DNA from: an uncultured Methanobrevibacter sp.
GTDB taxonomy: Archaea > Methanobacteriota > Methanobacteria > Methanobacteriales > Methanobacteriaceae
Direction of reading: 5' to 3'
NCBI GenBank assembly: GCA_900318035.1
Contig: ONJC01000034.1
Coordinates: 1-36,504, forward strand
DNA: 36,504 bases
Within the stretch, counting starts at the first letter, position 1. Each line of letters starts with the position of its first letter. Positions 9,198 through 20,500 of the stretch are shown one piece after another. The notes below the pieces were generated by a model. The model was not told the origin of the DNA and searched no databases. It was given only the letters and a program-made list of their open reading frames with translations. Both the position numbers and the translations under genes were made by a program.

Positions 9198-11411
9198 TTA
9201 GTCAAGATTTGATTTTCTGCGTCTAATTCCAATGTATAACAGAATCAATACTGGTATTATGAAAAATATTGACGGAATGAATTTTTCTTCATTTTTCTCA
9301 TCGATTTCATAAGCCTTTTTACTGACACTTTGAGATTCCCCGCCAGCGGCAGAATTAGGACTGCTTGATGATTTTGATTGACTTGCTGAACTGTCGGCAC
9401 CACTGTCAGACGGTGTTGCATCACTCTGATTTGTACGGGTGTTTACATTCTGACCGTTGAAAGAAGTGGTGTTTACGTTTCCATTTTCAGTATTTGAATT
9501 GATGAAATTAACCAAAAAGTCTCTTAAAGACATTGAATCACTTTTTGATGAATTTCCAGAACTGCTTCCCTGATTTGGAAATGTACCACTATTGTCTGAA
9601 GTGGATGAATCATCATCTTTTTTGTCATCACCATATTGTGTCTGGTCGCTGTTATCATTTCCCTGATCTTTTGAATTTCCAGGAATCAAAGGATTGAAGG
9701 AATACTTATTTTCAGTTTCCGTACTTGAAAGTTTAGAACCGTCAATTTTATTGGAGATTTCCTTGGTATTCCTTGGTGTGGAATAGTCGTTTTCATCCCC
9801 ATTGTCAACGTTATTGTTGGTTTTTGCAAAATAATCAAAGGCTTTAATGATTTGATTGTTGTAGAATTCTAAACCGTCATGCCTATTTATATCCCAATAT
9901 TTGAATCCTCCACTGCCGTCTTTTACATTGGAGTTATATGAAACCAACAGGTTATTGGTAACTTTTGAATTGACTGAACTCAAGAGATTTACGGCATAAA
10001 AACCGTCACTGAATACAGTGTTGTTTTCAATGTCATATGTGTGATTTCCACTTGTTGACTGGCGGTAACTGATACCGTAAAGATTGTCATCAATTGATAC
10101 GTCACCGACACTGTGGACTTCAATGATATTGTTAAGGATTGTTGAACATGTGTCCTGGGATTCGATTCCCGCTACCAATGCCCATTCATGAGTTCCGGCA
10201 AGTCCTGTGACATTAATCCTATTGTGAGTAATGGATAATGTGGTTGCACCATAGAAATTTTGAGAGTAAATTCCAATGTTCGGACCGTTGGAAAATGAAT
10301 ACAAATCATTTTCTGTGATATTGACCTGAGAGATCGGACCTGTAATCTGAATAGGATATGCAGTACCTGCAGCCAGCTTACCACCGGTAGTTATGATTGA
10401 AATGTCGTTGTGGCAAACAGTAATGTTATGTAAATTATAGATGTCCAATCCATAAAGGTAATTGTCAATACCGGGATATGTCAGAAAGTCTGTCATAAAG
10501 ATGGAATTATTGCATATTAATGAATTATCTGATTTTGAGATTAACATACAATCGAGGGAAGGATATAAGTTTTCAGGTCTCTTATTCACTTCTGAAAAAA
10601 GGCGATTTCCAATGAAAGTTGTATTGTTGCAACCACCAATTCCGACTGTTAAAACCAAATCTGATGCGAGTTCAGCACCGTCGGCCCCGAAAATAATATC
10701 CTTAAGGGGCAACGCTGAAATAAAAGTGTTGTTTTCAATCAGTGAATCTTTGCAGTTCTCCAATTTTACAGCACAGTTATAAACGTTTACATCATCGTTG
10801 TGTCCTTCAAAATTGACATTGGAATTTTTGATTTTAAGGTTTTTCAAAGGATTTCTGCTTGCGCCCATCGCATAGATTCCATATGCTTCAACATTTCTAG
10901 GGACAACATAATCAATGTTTACATTAATCAGACTTACATCATCTGAAACGATTTCAATAGCCGCACCATCATTTGATGCGAATTGACTATCCAAATCCAA
11001 ATTCAAATCGGACAATGTAACATCACGAGCATCAACTTGAAATACAGTGTTTTTCAGAATATATCCTGAACCTTTAATTGTAACGTTTTTCGCATTAATT
11101 TCCAACTTTCCAAGATTTTCAAAATTTTGATTGAATATCAAAGTCTTATTGTCAAATCTGGATGTTAGAATGCCATCTGTGAAATACTCATCGATATTAT
11201 CAGAAGTTACATAAATTGTATCGTTTAAAACCAAATCCGGTTCATCGGGGATTTCATCTTCAACTTTTAAAATTGGAGTGTCTGCAAGGGACAGCCCATT
11301 AGTTGAATTTGTTTGATTAAAATCCACTGCACTTACAGATGAAACGGAAATTATAAAACAGATAATCATTAACAACGTGAATAATTTCACATCATTTCTT
11401 ATACCTATCAC
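9198..11411 (-). CDS. Membrane-anchored beta-helix surface protein (737 aa)
   Basis: The N-terminus is a signal peptide (hydrophobic run ending SVSSVSA-VDF). Residues about 75-510 form a right-handed beta-helix of the NosD/pectate-lyase-like fold. It carries a module with NYLYGLD (about 320), GTAYPIQITGP (about 356), NGPNIGIYSQN, WALVAGIESQ and YGISYRQ (about 446). The same module occurs twice in the 4343-aa neighbour. Residues about 560-700 are a Ser/Asn/Asp-rich low-complexity linker. Residues about 706-728 are a transmembrane helix followed by RRRK, a classical C-terminal anchor with the charged end inside. It has no Ig domains, unlike its neighbours. The start is uncertain: the frame opens at GTG 11411, but that codon overlaps a perfect SD site, and the next usable start is GTG at 11390. 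No enzyme active site is evident, so adhesion is inferred. Confidence 0.85.
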   Translation of the reverse strand: MIGIRNDVKLFTLLMIICFIISVSSVSAVDFNQTNSTNGLSLADTPILKVEDEIPDEPDLVLNDTIYVTSDNIDEYFTDGILTSRFDNKTLIFNQNFENLGKLEINAKNVTIKGSGYILKNTVFQVDARDVTLSDLNLDLDSQFASNDGAAIEIVSDDVSLINVNIDYVVPRNVEAYGIYAMGASRNPLKNLKIKNSNVNFEGHNDDVNVYNCAVKLENCKDSLIENNTFISALPLKDIIFGADGAELASDLVLTVGIGGCNNTTFIGNRLFSEVNKRPENLYPSLDCMLISKSDNSLICNNSIFMTDFLTYPGIDNYLYGLDIYNLHNITVCHNDISIITTGGKLAAGTAYPIQITGPISQVNITENDLYSFSNGPNIGIYSQNFYGATTLSITHNRINVTGLAGTHEWALVAGIESQDTCSTILNNIIEVHSVGDVSIDDNLYGISYRQSTSGNHTYDIENNTVFSDGFYAVNLLSSVNSKVTNNLLVSYNSNVKDGSGGFKYWDINRHDGLEFYNNQIIKAFDYFAKTNNNVDNGDENDYSTPRNTKEISNKIDGSKLSSTETENKYSFNPLIPGNSKDQGNDNSDQTQYGDDKKDDDSSTSDNSGTFPNQGSSSGNSSKSDSMSLRDFLVNFINSNTENGNVNTTSFNGQNVNTRTNQSDATPSDSGADSSASQSKSSSSPNSAAGGESQSVSKKAYEIDEKNEEKFIPSIFFIIPVLILLYIGIRRRKSNLD

Positions 11412-11415
11412 CTCC
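11407..11415 (-). promoter_or_regulatory. Strong SD site without a normally spaced start codon
   Basis: The minus strand reads GGAGGTGAT, a perfect 9-nt match to the 16S anti-SD. In the frame of the 737-aa gene the only codons at usual spacing are GGT and ATA. GTG at 11411 overlaps the site and GTG at 11390 is about 16-20 nt away. Two overlapping ATGs at 11395 and 11392 lie in another frame and soon reach TGA. Confidence 0.6.
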
Positions 11416-11458
11416 TACAACTAAATTACTAAAAGACAATAGATATTATATTAAAAAT

Positions 11459-11470
11459 AGTTTATAAACT
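11459..11470 (-). promoter_or_regulatory. Candidate TATA box of the 737-aa gene
   Basis: The minus strand reads AGTTTATAAACT, a palindromic TATA element about 50-60 nt upstream of the gene start. A second AT-rich block lies closer to the gene, so the choice is not certain. Confidence 0.35.
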
Positions 11471-11499
11471 TATCTTTAAAAAAAAATCCGATATTATTG

Positions 11500-11538
11500 A
11501 AAAAAAAGAAAAAGTTAGAAGAGTGTGTTGACTCTTCT
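11500..11538 (-). terminator. Stem-loop plus T-tract terminator of the 4343-aa gene
   Basis: A perfect 8-bp inverted repeat (11517-11524 with 11531-11538, 6-nt loop) overlaps the TAG stop at 11537-11539. It is followed on the transcribed strand by TTTTT-C-TTTTTTTT (11500-11513). Confidence 0.7.
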
Positions 11539-14500
11539 ATTTAATTGTTAATTTTACTTTTTGTGTTGCTTCTTCGTATGTTTTGTCACCTTTATAACTA
11601 ATTGTGGCAGTGTATTTGCCTTTTTTGTTTAGGTTAGTTATTTTGAAGGTGACTTGTCCATTGCTGTTGGTTTTACCTGTGAAGGTTTTACCGTTTACAG
11701 TCAATTTAACTGCTTTAGGACTTAAGTATACTTTTCCGTCATATACTGATGGAATTGTAGATAATGTAGCTGTGTACTTTTTGGTTTTAGTAGCTGCTTT
11801 ATAGGTTTTAGCAGGTGCTTTTATGGTTATTGGTTTTTTATCCAGGTCCACACATACACATGCAAATGCATTGGTGTAGTTTTCATCACCTGCAAAGTTG
11901 AAAGCCATTGTATATCTTCCAGCCCTTATCATGTTAAGTTTATACGGATTGAAGCTACCGTTTTCATAGGTTGTTCTGTTATAGATCTTGTTGTTTACAG
12001 CAAATTCAAGGTATACATTGGAAATTGGTTTGCCATTTGCATCAAGTAATGTTGTAGCGTAGTATATTCCTTGTTCTCCTGCAGGACCGTCTACGGCATA
12101 GCCGTTAATGGTAATTGCACGGTTGGAAATATTGAATTGAGCTGCAACTTTAACAACCTCAGGAACAGCGGCACTGTTCAGTTTCAAGATTAAAGCACCA
12201 TTTTTACCTTTAACTGTAAATTTACCGTCGTTAGCAGTTACAGTAGTATTTGCAGCACCATTTACAGTGTATGTAATTGGAACGCTAGCAATAACGTTAC
12301 CGTCACCATCTTTAAGCACAATTGAAATGGTTAAATCATCACTGATTGTAATTTCACTGAATTCAGATGATTTTGGAACAACAGGTTCTGTATTATTGGT
12401 TTCAACAGTAGCAGTACCGTTCACATACTCGATTGGATATTCAACACCATCAACAACAACAGTTTCAGGAAGTGTACTGTTAGTAGCGTTAGCCTTAGCT
12501 TCCTCTAACTGTTTAAGTAAATCTTCGATTGTTTGATAAGCATCAGCCAACTCACCAGTCAAATTATCAACCTTAGCATTAACATCAGCCAACTCACCAG
12601 TTAAATCAGCAATCTTATCAGTAGCATTAGCTAACTCATCAGCTAAATCAGCAAGAGCATCAGTCAAATTATCAACCTTAGCATTAGCATCAGCCAACTC
12701 ACCAGTCAAATTATCAACCTTAGCATTAGCATCAGCCAACTCACCAGTCAAATTATCAACCTTAGCATTAGCATCAGCAAGATCCTCAGCCAACTTAGTA
12801 GCATTAGCCTGAGCATCAGCCAACTCATCAGCCAACTTAGTAGCATTAGCCTGAGCTTTTTCTAACTCATCAGTTAAATTATCAATCTTTTCATTAAGTT
12901 CCTTAGTTAAATTTGTATCAATAGTGGTGCCGTTCACAGCAGGAATGGTATATTCCTCACCATCAATGACAATGGTAATATTTTCTGGTTCAGCTGGTTC
13001 TTCTTCTACAACAAATGTGTATGTTGCAAATCCTGCAGTATAATTTGCAGTTGCAGCACTTTCTGCTGTAATAGTGTATGAACCTGCTTTTGTGATTTCA
13101 TAAACTCCAGATACAACTTCACCGTTGACTTTAATGGTTAATGCACCATCAGTATCTGCAGTAACTTCAATTGTTATGTTATCGCCGACTTTAGCATCAG
13201 TTATTGGAGTGATTTCAACAGTTGCATTTTTAATGCCAACTAAGAATACTTCGCTGTATACTTCTGATGCATATTCGTCGTTTTCTCTTGCAAGAACTGT
13301 GACATTGTAGATTCCTGCTTTGCCTGCAGTGAATTTGTATGATTGTTCAACTGATTTAAGGATATTGTTTAAGGATACGCTTAATACACCGTTGGAACCC
13401 GGATTGAGTTCTTTACCGTTGACCAATACAATCAATTCAGCGTTGGTATCGGCTTTAACGACGATTTCAACTTCATCACCAACAGTTAAGTCATCTTTAG
13501 AGACAATTTCCACTTGAACGTTAGCATCTTCCTTATCGCTGACAACAACATTTGCAGTTTCAGATTCACTGGCATTGTATTTATCATCACCTTCATATTT
13601 GGCAACGACAGAGTATTCACCAGCTTTATCAAATGCAACGGTTACGTTATTGGTTTGTGACAAGTCGATTGCATATTCCTTATCTCCAACTTTAACAATT
13701 ACGATACCAGTAGCACCATCAGTAACTTCAACAGCGATTGTAGTTTCAGAACCTGTTTTAATTTCACTTACAGCAGTTACATTGACAGTAGATTTATTTT
13801 TAGCTACAGTAAATGTAGTGGAACTAGATTTACCATAATACTTATCATTTTCAGCGGCAGTTGCTACAACAATATATTCTCCAGCGCTTAAACCGTTTTC
13901 AATAGTTATAACACCTTCAGACAATGTGTAATCTTTACCGTTGATTGTTACATTAACGGCAGTGTCATTAGTTACGGTAATTGTAATTGCATTTCCAACA
14001 TATTGAACATCAATTGGGTCAATTGAAACAGTTGGAGTCATTTTATCAACAGATACCATAGCGGATTCCACTGCAGGTGCATGATTATCATCACCCAAGT
14101 ATACTACAACAACAGAGTGGTCGCCTGCAGTTATGTTTTCAATAGTGTAAGTCGCATTTCCGTTTTCTAATGGAACATTCTGTTTTTTACCATCAACAAT
14201 AACAGTGACATTACCTGTAGCACCAGGAATGGATACATTAACAACAGCATCATCGCCTAATAAAGCTTCACCAATGCTGATATTGATTTTGCTTTCCAAT
14301 GCAGCTACTTTAAATGCTGTTTCATCTTCACCAGACAAGTATTCGATACGGTCACTTTCAAATATGACAGTTGCGGTGTAAGTACCCGGAACTAAATTAG
14401 GAATAGTTACTTGTCCTTTACCTTCATTATCAATTTCAACAGGATATAACTTACCATTTACATTAACCATTGTAACTCCGGTTGCTTCAGGATTAATTGC

Positions 14501-17500
14501 AACATTTACAATAGCTGATTGACCTGAAGTGATATTTTCAACAGAAATTGTTAATTCAGGGTCCATGCTTTCCATTACGTTAAATGTGGTGGAATTGGTA
14601 TTTGGTAATACTTCTTTTCCTAATCCGTTGTAGGTTACTTCAATTGTATTTTCACCAGCGATCATGTCGCTAGCAGAAATTGTGAAGTTAAATGTGCCGT
14701 CGACTAAAACTTGTTCTACTGCAACCTCTTTGTCATTTACTCTAATAGTTACGTTACCGGTTGCACCTGCAACAGTAATGTTGACTCTGTTGTCAAGACC
14801 CATCCAGCAGTCATCGATTTCAATGACAACATCAGGTTTTGGAGGTAAGTTTTCACCAATGGTCACATCTTCAGTTATACCAGGGTCGATTGAATCATCA
14901 CCGGCCAATTCACGAGCATATAATGTGTTACCTTCAACATTAAGACTAGTTGAATTGATTACGGAAATTGTGTATGCTCCTTCAGTGTAAACTGTATTGT
15001 TTTGAATATCAAATGAACGGTCACCATACATCCACTGAGCATAACTTATACCGTAAATGTATGCTCCTTTTTCGAATGGAATGACATTTTGGGTGTAGAT
15101 GGTGTTATTGTAGATTTTTGCATTACCGTTCTGGATTTCAATACCTGATACCAATGCCCAGTTACCGCTTGGAGAGGCAGAACCGGTTACATTGATGAAG
15201 TTGTCTTCAATTAAAAGTTCTGAAGTTTCACCAAACATACTTGCAACATAAATACCTAGGTTTGGACCGTTGGATTTACTTGTAATGTTGTTTCCTCTAA
15301 TAATTACATCAGATTGAACACCTTGGAAAGCATATGCAGTACCGTGTTGGTCCAGGCCTCCACTGGTGGACATGTTGAAATTATTATAAGAGAATGTTAC
15401 ATTTCTGTTGTGTCCGAAGTCAATTCCGTAGAGGTAATTGTCCATTCCAGCAGGAGTCATCTCATCAATCATGGAAATGTTGTTGTGATCAATCAATGAA
15501 TCATAACATCCTATAATGTAAATTGATTGGATTGTTGGGAAATCTGCGGAATAGTCATTTGTAGTGGAATTTATATTGTTGTTTGTTAATATTAGATTAC
15601 CACAATTTTTAAGCCTTATAGGATTTACATTATTTGAACCCATAAGGTAATAATCATCATCATAAGTATTTACGTATACACATGGCAATTTTGCAGTAAT
15701 GTTATTTCCGTCAATTAAAACATTTTGAGAATTTACAACCTGAACAGCTATTGAAGGCAATGTATCATCAGTTACATGACTTTCAAAGAATATTGTACTG
15801 TTTAATAAACGAACATCAGTAGCGTCTTTAATATCAACAGCAACAGCTTCATCTGCACCTGCAGAATAGCTTACATTCAAATTAGTAAAATCAAGATTTG
15901 ATCCCATATCAACATGAATTAAATAGCCAATCTCTTCATCAGCAACTATAGTTAATTTATCCAATTTAACATCATCTGAATCGATGAAAATACGCATGTT
16001 TTTCAATATTGCGCCGTCACCGGTAATTGTTAATGGGTTGAATATCAGCAACTCTTCGACAGGAGCGTCGAATTCACCTTTAAAGATTAATTCATCAAAC
16101 GGAATGTCTCTTATTTCACCGTCATTATCGAAGAATTTATCGAAGTTTTCAGGAGTTACAACATTGTCCTGAGCAGTGAATGTAGTGGAGTTTGTAAATC
16201 CTAAATAGGTAACTTCAACAGTGTTTTCACCGGCAATAATATCATCTGCATCGATTGTTTGGGTTGCTGAACCGTCACTTAAAGTTGGTGTAGCAATTTC
16301 GACTCCATTCAATTTAATTGTTACAGTTCCGGCTGCGCCAGGGATTGTAACTGTTACGGAGTTTTCATCACCTAGCCAAATGTTTTTGTTTTCCAATTCA
16401 ACAAGAATGCTTTCAATGGTTTTAGCTGTGAAAGTTGTTGAGTTTGTAAATCCGTTGTAGGTGACTTCAACAGTGTTTTCACCAGGGACAATGTCACTTG
16501 CGGAAATGGCCTGAGTTACACTACCTTCACTTAATTCAGGAGCGGCTATTTCATTTCCGTTCAATTTAATGGAAACAGTTCCTGTTTTACCTGCGATAGT
16601 TACAGTTACACCGTTATCCTCACCCATTGTAATTTCTTTAGTCACATCAATTAGAATTTCAAATGCATTGAATGTTGCTGTTTTTGTAATTCCATAAGCA
16701 GTCACTTCAACGGTATTTTCGCCTAAAACCAAATCACTGGCTTTTACAATTTGATTTACTTCTCCACCAGCTTGGGTTTCATTAATGACCTTATCATTTA
16801 CTTTGACTGTAAATGTTGTGTTTCTGAAAGTAGGTAAAATTGTTATAGGAATAACGTTATCATCACCCATCAATACATCAGAGACAGTTCCTAAAACCAA
16901 GTCAGGACCGTTGTTTTCAACAATATGGTTTTTACCGCTTGCAAAAGTAACAGCAGCATTACCTGTTTTACCATTACTTATTAAATAGTTGTCAGATATA
17001 TTGTTTGCACTTGCGCGTGTGTTGGTAGCATCAACAGCATAATTGGATGTTGTGATAATGTTGTTTTGATAGACAATGTCATTAACACCTTGTAACATTA
17101 CAGTTTGTGTGAGATTATTGCCTATTAAAGCATTACCGTCGGATACGGATCTGGTGAAAGTAACAGTTCCGGTAACTGTGGAATTGACCAATTTGGAGTT
17201 AGTCGCTTTACCTCCAGTCATACCAAATACAACATTATTGGCTGTTACATTTGATACAATTGAATTAGCACCAGTGAATGTTAAAGTACCTGCTATGACC
17301 AAATCACTAACAACTACATCTTTTTTAACTTGCAAATTAGTGAATTCACCTGAAAAGCGTGCATTTGCACCATTTAAAATAATGGTATCGACGTTATTGT
17401 CGTGGACATATGCATTATTAGCTGTTAAAGAACCAGTAATAGTATTATTATAAGCTTCACCGTTAGAGCCTACAGTCAAGGAAGTACCGACTATATTGTT

Positions 17501-20500
17501 TCCTTTAGCAATACCATAAGATCCCATTGTTACACCAGTCCCTGTGTAAACAGCAGTATTGTTTTCAAATAAGTTATGTCCAAATCCTTGCTCAGCGTAT
17601 AAGTAACAAATAGCTAAAGGAGATTCAGGACCATAAATCTTACAATTTGTAAAGTTGTTGTAACCATTCATTTCAGAAGCAGTTATTTGTGCTGCGGATG
17701 GAGTTCCTCCTTCAAGATTGATTAAAGTTAAATAAATCAGATTACCTACATTTCCCATACCTTTAATAGTGGAGTTATCAACACTAATATGATTAGCATT
17801 TGCCAGTACAAAGTTACTGCTACCACCATTATCTTTAGTGGAGAAATAAGAGTCTTTAACTTTAATGTGTGATGATCCGCCTCTAAATGAAATGACTCCA
17901 ACACCGGAACCAATCCTCTGGTTGTCAACAACTGAAGTTAAATTTGTAATAGTCAAATTATGTGTATCAAAGAACCATAATTGTGAGTTAAAGAATGATA
18001 TATCACTAATATTAGTTCCAGAACCACCATAACTGACAGTGAATCTATTACCCGGATTGTCACCCATATAAGACCCTGCAATAGTGTTCAAGTTGATAAA
18101 TGCATCTTTTGTGGATGAAATCATATTAATCGGTTTGTTGATTTCCATGTTATAACAAACATTATCATCGCTTATGAACCTGCCTTGGAAATCCAAAGTG
18201 GCTCCATTAGGGATACTGTCAAATAATCTGTTGCTGTTTGATGCATCAAAGTAATCAAAGAAAGTTTCATTGGTTACAAGACCATATACATAGAATGAAT
18301 CTGTTTTACTTGAGCCCATGTAGCTTACTTCAACTGTATTGTCCCCAGCTTTCATATCCTCAGCAGAAATTGTTTGAGTTACACTGCCTTCAGACAATTC
18401 AGGAGTAGCTATTGTTTTGCCGTTTACCTTAATTTCAACATTGCCTTGAGCACCATTAATGGACACTGTGATTGTGTTAGTATTAGGCAACCAGAAATTA
18501 GTTTTTTCAACAGATAACTCGATTTCAATAGCTTTTTCAGCAGCAGTGAAAGTTGTTGAGTTTGTAAATCCATTATAGGTGACTTCAACAGCATTTTCAC
18601 CAAGGACAATGTCATCTGCAGAAATGGTCTGAGTTACACTGCCTTCACTTAATTCAGGAGTGGCTATTTCATTTCCGTTCAATTTAATGGAAACAGTTCC
18701 TGTTTTACCAGCAATAGTCACAGTTGCACTGTTATCATCACCGATTGTAATTTCTTTAGTCACATCAATTAGAATTTCAAATGCATTGAATGTTGCTGTT
18801 TTTGTAATTCCATATGCAGTCACTTCAACGGTATTTTCGCCTAAAACCAAATCACTGGCTTTTACAAATTGATTTACTTCTCCGCCAGCTTGGGTTTCGT
18901 TAATGACGTTGTCGTTTACTTTGACTGTAAAGGTAGTGTTTCTGAAAGTAGGTAAAATTGTTATAGGAATAACATTATCATTACCTATCAATACATCAGC
19001 GATAGTTCCGATAACCAAGTCAGGACCGTTGTTTTCAACAATATGGTCTTTACCGCTTGCAAAAGTAACAGCAGCATTACCTGTTTTACCATTACTTATT
19101 AAATAGTTGTCGGATATGTTGTTTTCACTTGCACGGGTATGGGTAGCATCAACAGCATAGTCACCTGTTGTGATAATGTTGTTTTGATAGACAATGTCAT
19201 TAACACCTTGTAACATTACTGTTTGTGTGATATTGTTTCCAATTAATGAATTGGTTTCAGATCCCCTTTGAGTGAAAGTAACTGTTCCTGTAATATTAGA
19301 ACCCACTAATTTAGAGTTAGTAGATTTAACGGATCTGCTTTCACCAAACACAACATTGTTAACTGTTGAATTTGATACGACTGAATTTGAACCTATGAAT
19401 CTTAAAGTACCAGTTACAATAGCGTTAGTGACTTCAACATTGGATTTTACATCTAAATCTTCTACTCTACCATAAACAGAAGCACTTTCACCATTCGCAA
19501 CAACTTTCGCATTATTGTCGTGGGCAACTGCATCGTTGACAGTTAAAGAACCTCCTGTGACAGTATTGTTATAAGCTTCGCTTCCAGCAGCGACAGTCAT
19601 TGAAGAACCTTCTACATAATTATCTTTAACTATTGAACCAGGTAATGCATTCAAAGCTGCATTGTATAATTTATTTCCTTCATAGACATTGCCTGTAAAT
19701 GTAGTACCGCCATATTGTCCATTGATACCGGTACCTCCGGCATAGTAAATAGTGTTGTTTTTAATTAAGTTATTAGGACCTCCGATTACAATACCCCAAC
19801 AGATAGCCGCACTTTGACCGTCCAAACGACGTACGGTATTATCCACTATAGTATTGTGTTGATTTGCCACAACTCCTGAAGGAACCTCTACGTTGTAAGT
19901 GGTTAAGTAAATCAAGTTACCTACATTGCCTTCCACTTCAATTGTATTGTTCTGGAATGTGCAGTAATCGGCCCAAGCCATTACTAATGATGATGAACCA
20001 CCATTGTTTTTAGTGTAGAAGTAACTGTTTTTAACTGTTACATAAGTTGAATTAGCTCTAATTGAAGTTGCACCAACTCCTGAACCAACCCTTTGGTCTT
20101 CAATAACATTACTGATATGATCTAAAGTTACATTATGAGCATTATATACCCATATTTGTGAGTTATGGAATTTTAAATCGGAAATGTTTGAACCTGAACC
20201 GCCATTACTTACAGTGAATCGGTCCCCCGGATTGTCACCCATTAAAGATCCAGCAGTAGTGTTTAAATCAATGTATGCATCTTTAGTGCTTGAAATAATA
20301 TTGACCGGTTTGTTGATTTCCATTACAAACATTTTATCAGTTGAACTTAAGAATTTACCTTGGAAGTCTAAAACAGCGCCTTCAGGTACAAAGTCTTTTA
20401 TACGACCTGAATTTGCTTCATCAAAGTAATCATCAAAGGTTTCATTGGTTACAAGACCATATACATTGAATGTTGTACTCTCTTCAGCACCCTGATAGAA

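Noticed and set aside
9198..11411. Pectate lyase or NosD-type copper-processing enzyme
   Set aside because: The fold is similar, but I see no catalytic motif, and the Ser-rich linker plus membrane anchor fit a surface protein better.
12661..12786. CRISPR-like array
   Set aside because: The 42-bp units are contiguous with no spacers and encode exact heptads in frame, so this is a protein repeat. The same holds for the 51-bp repeats at 1-102.
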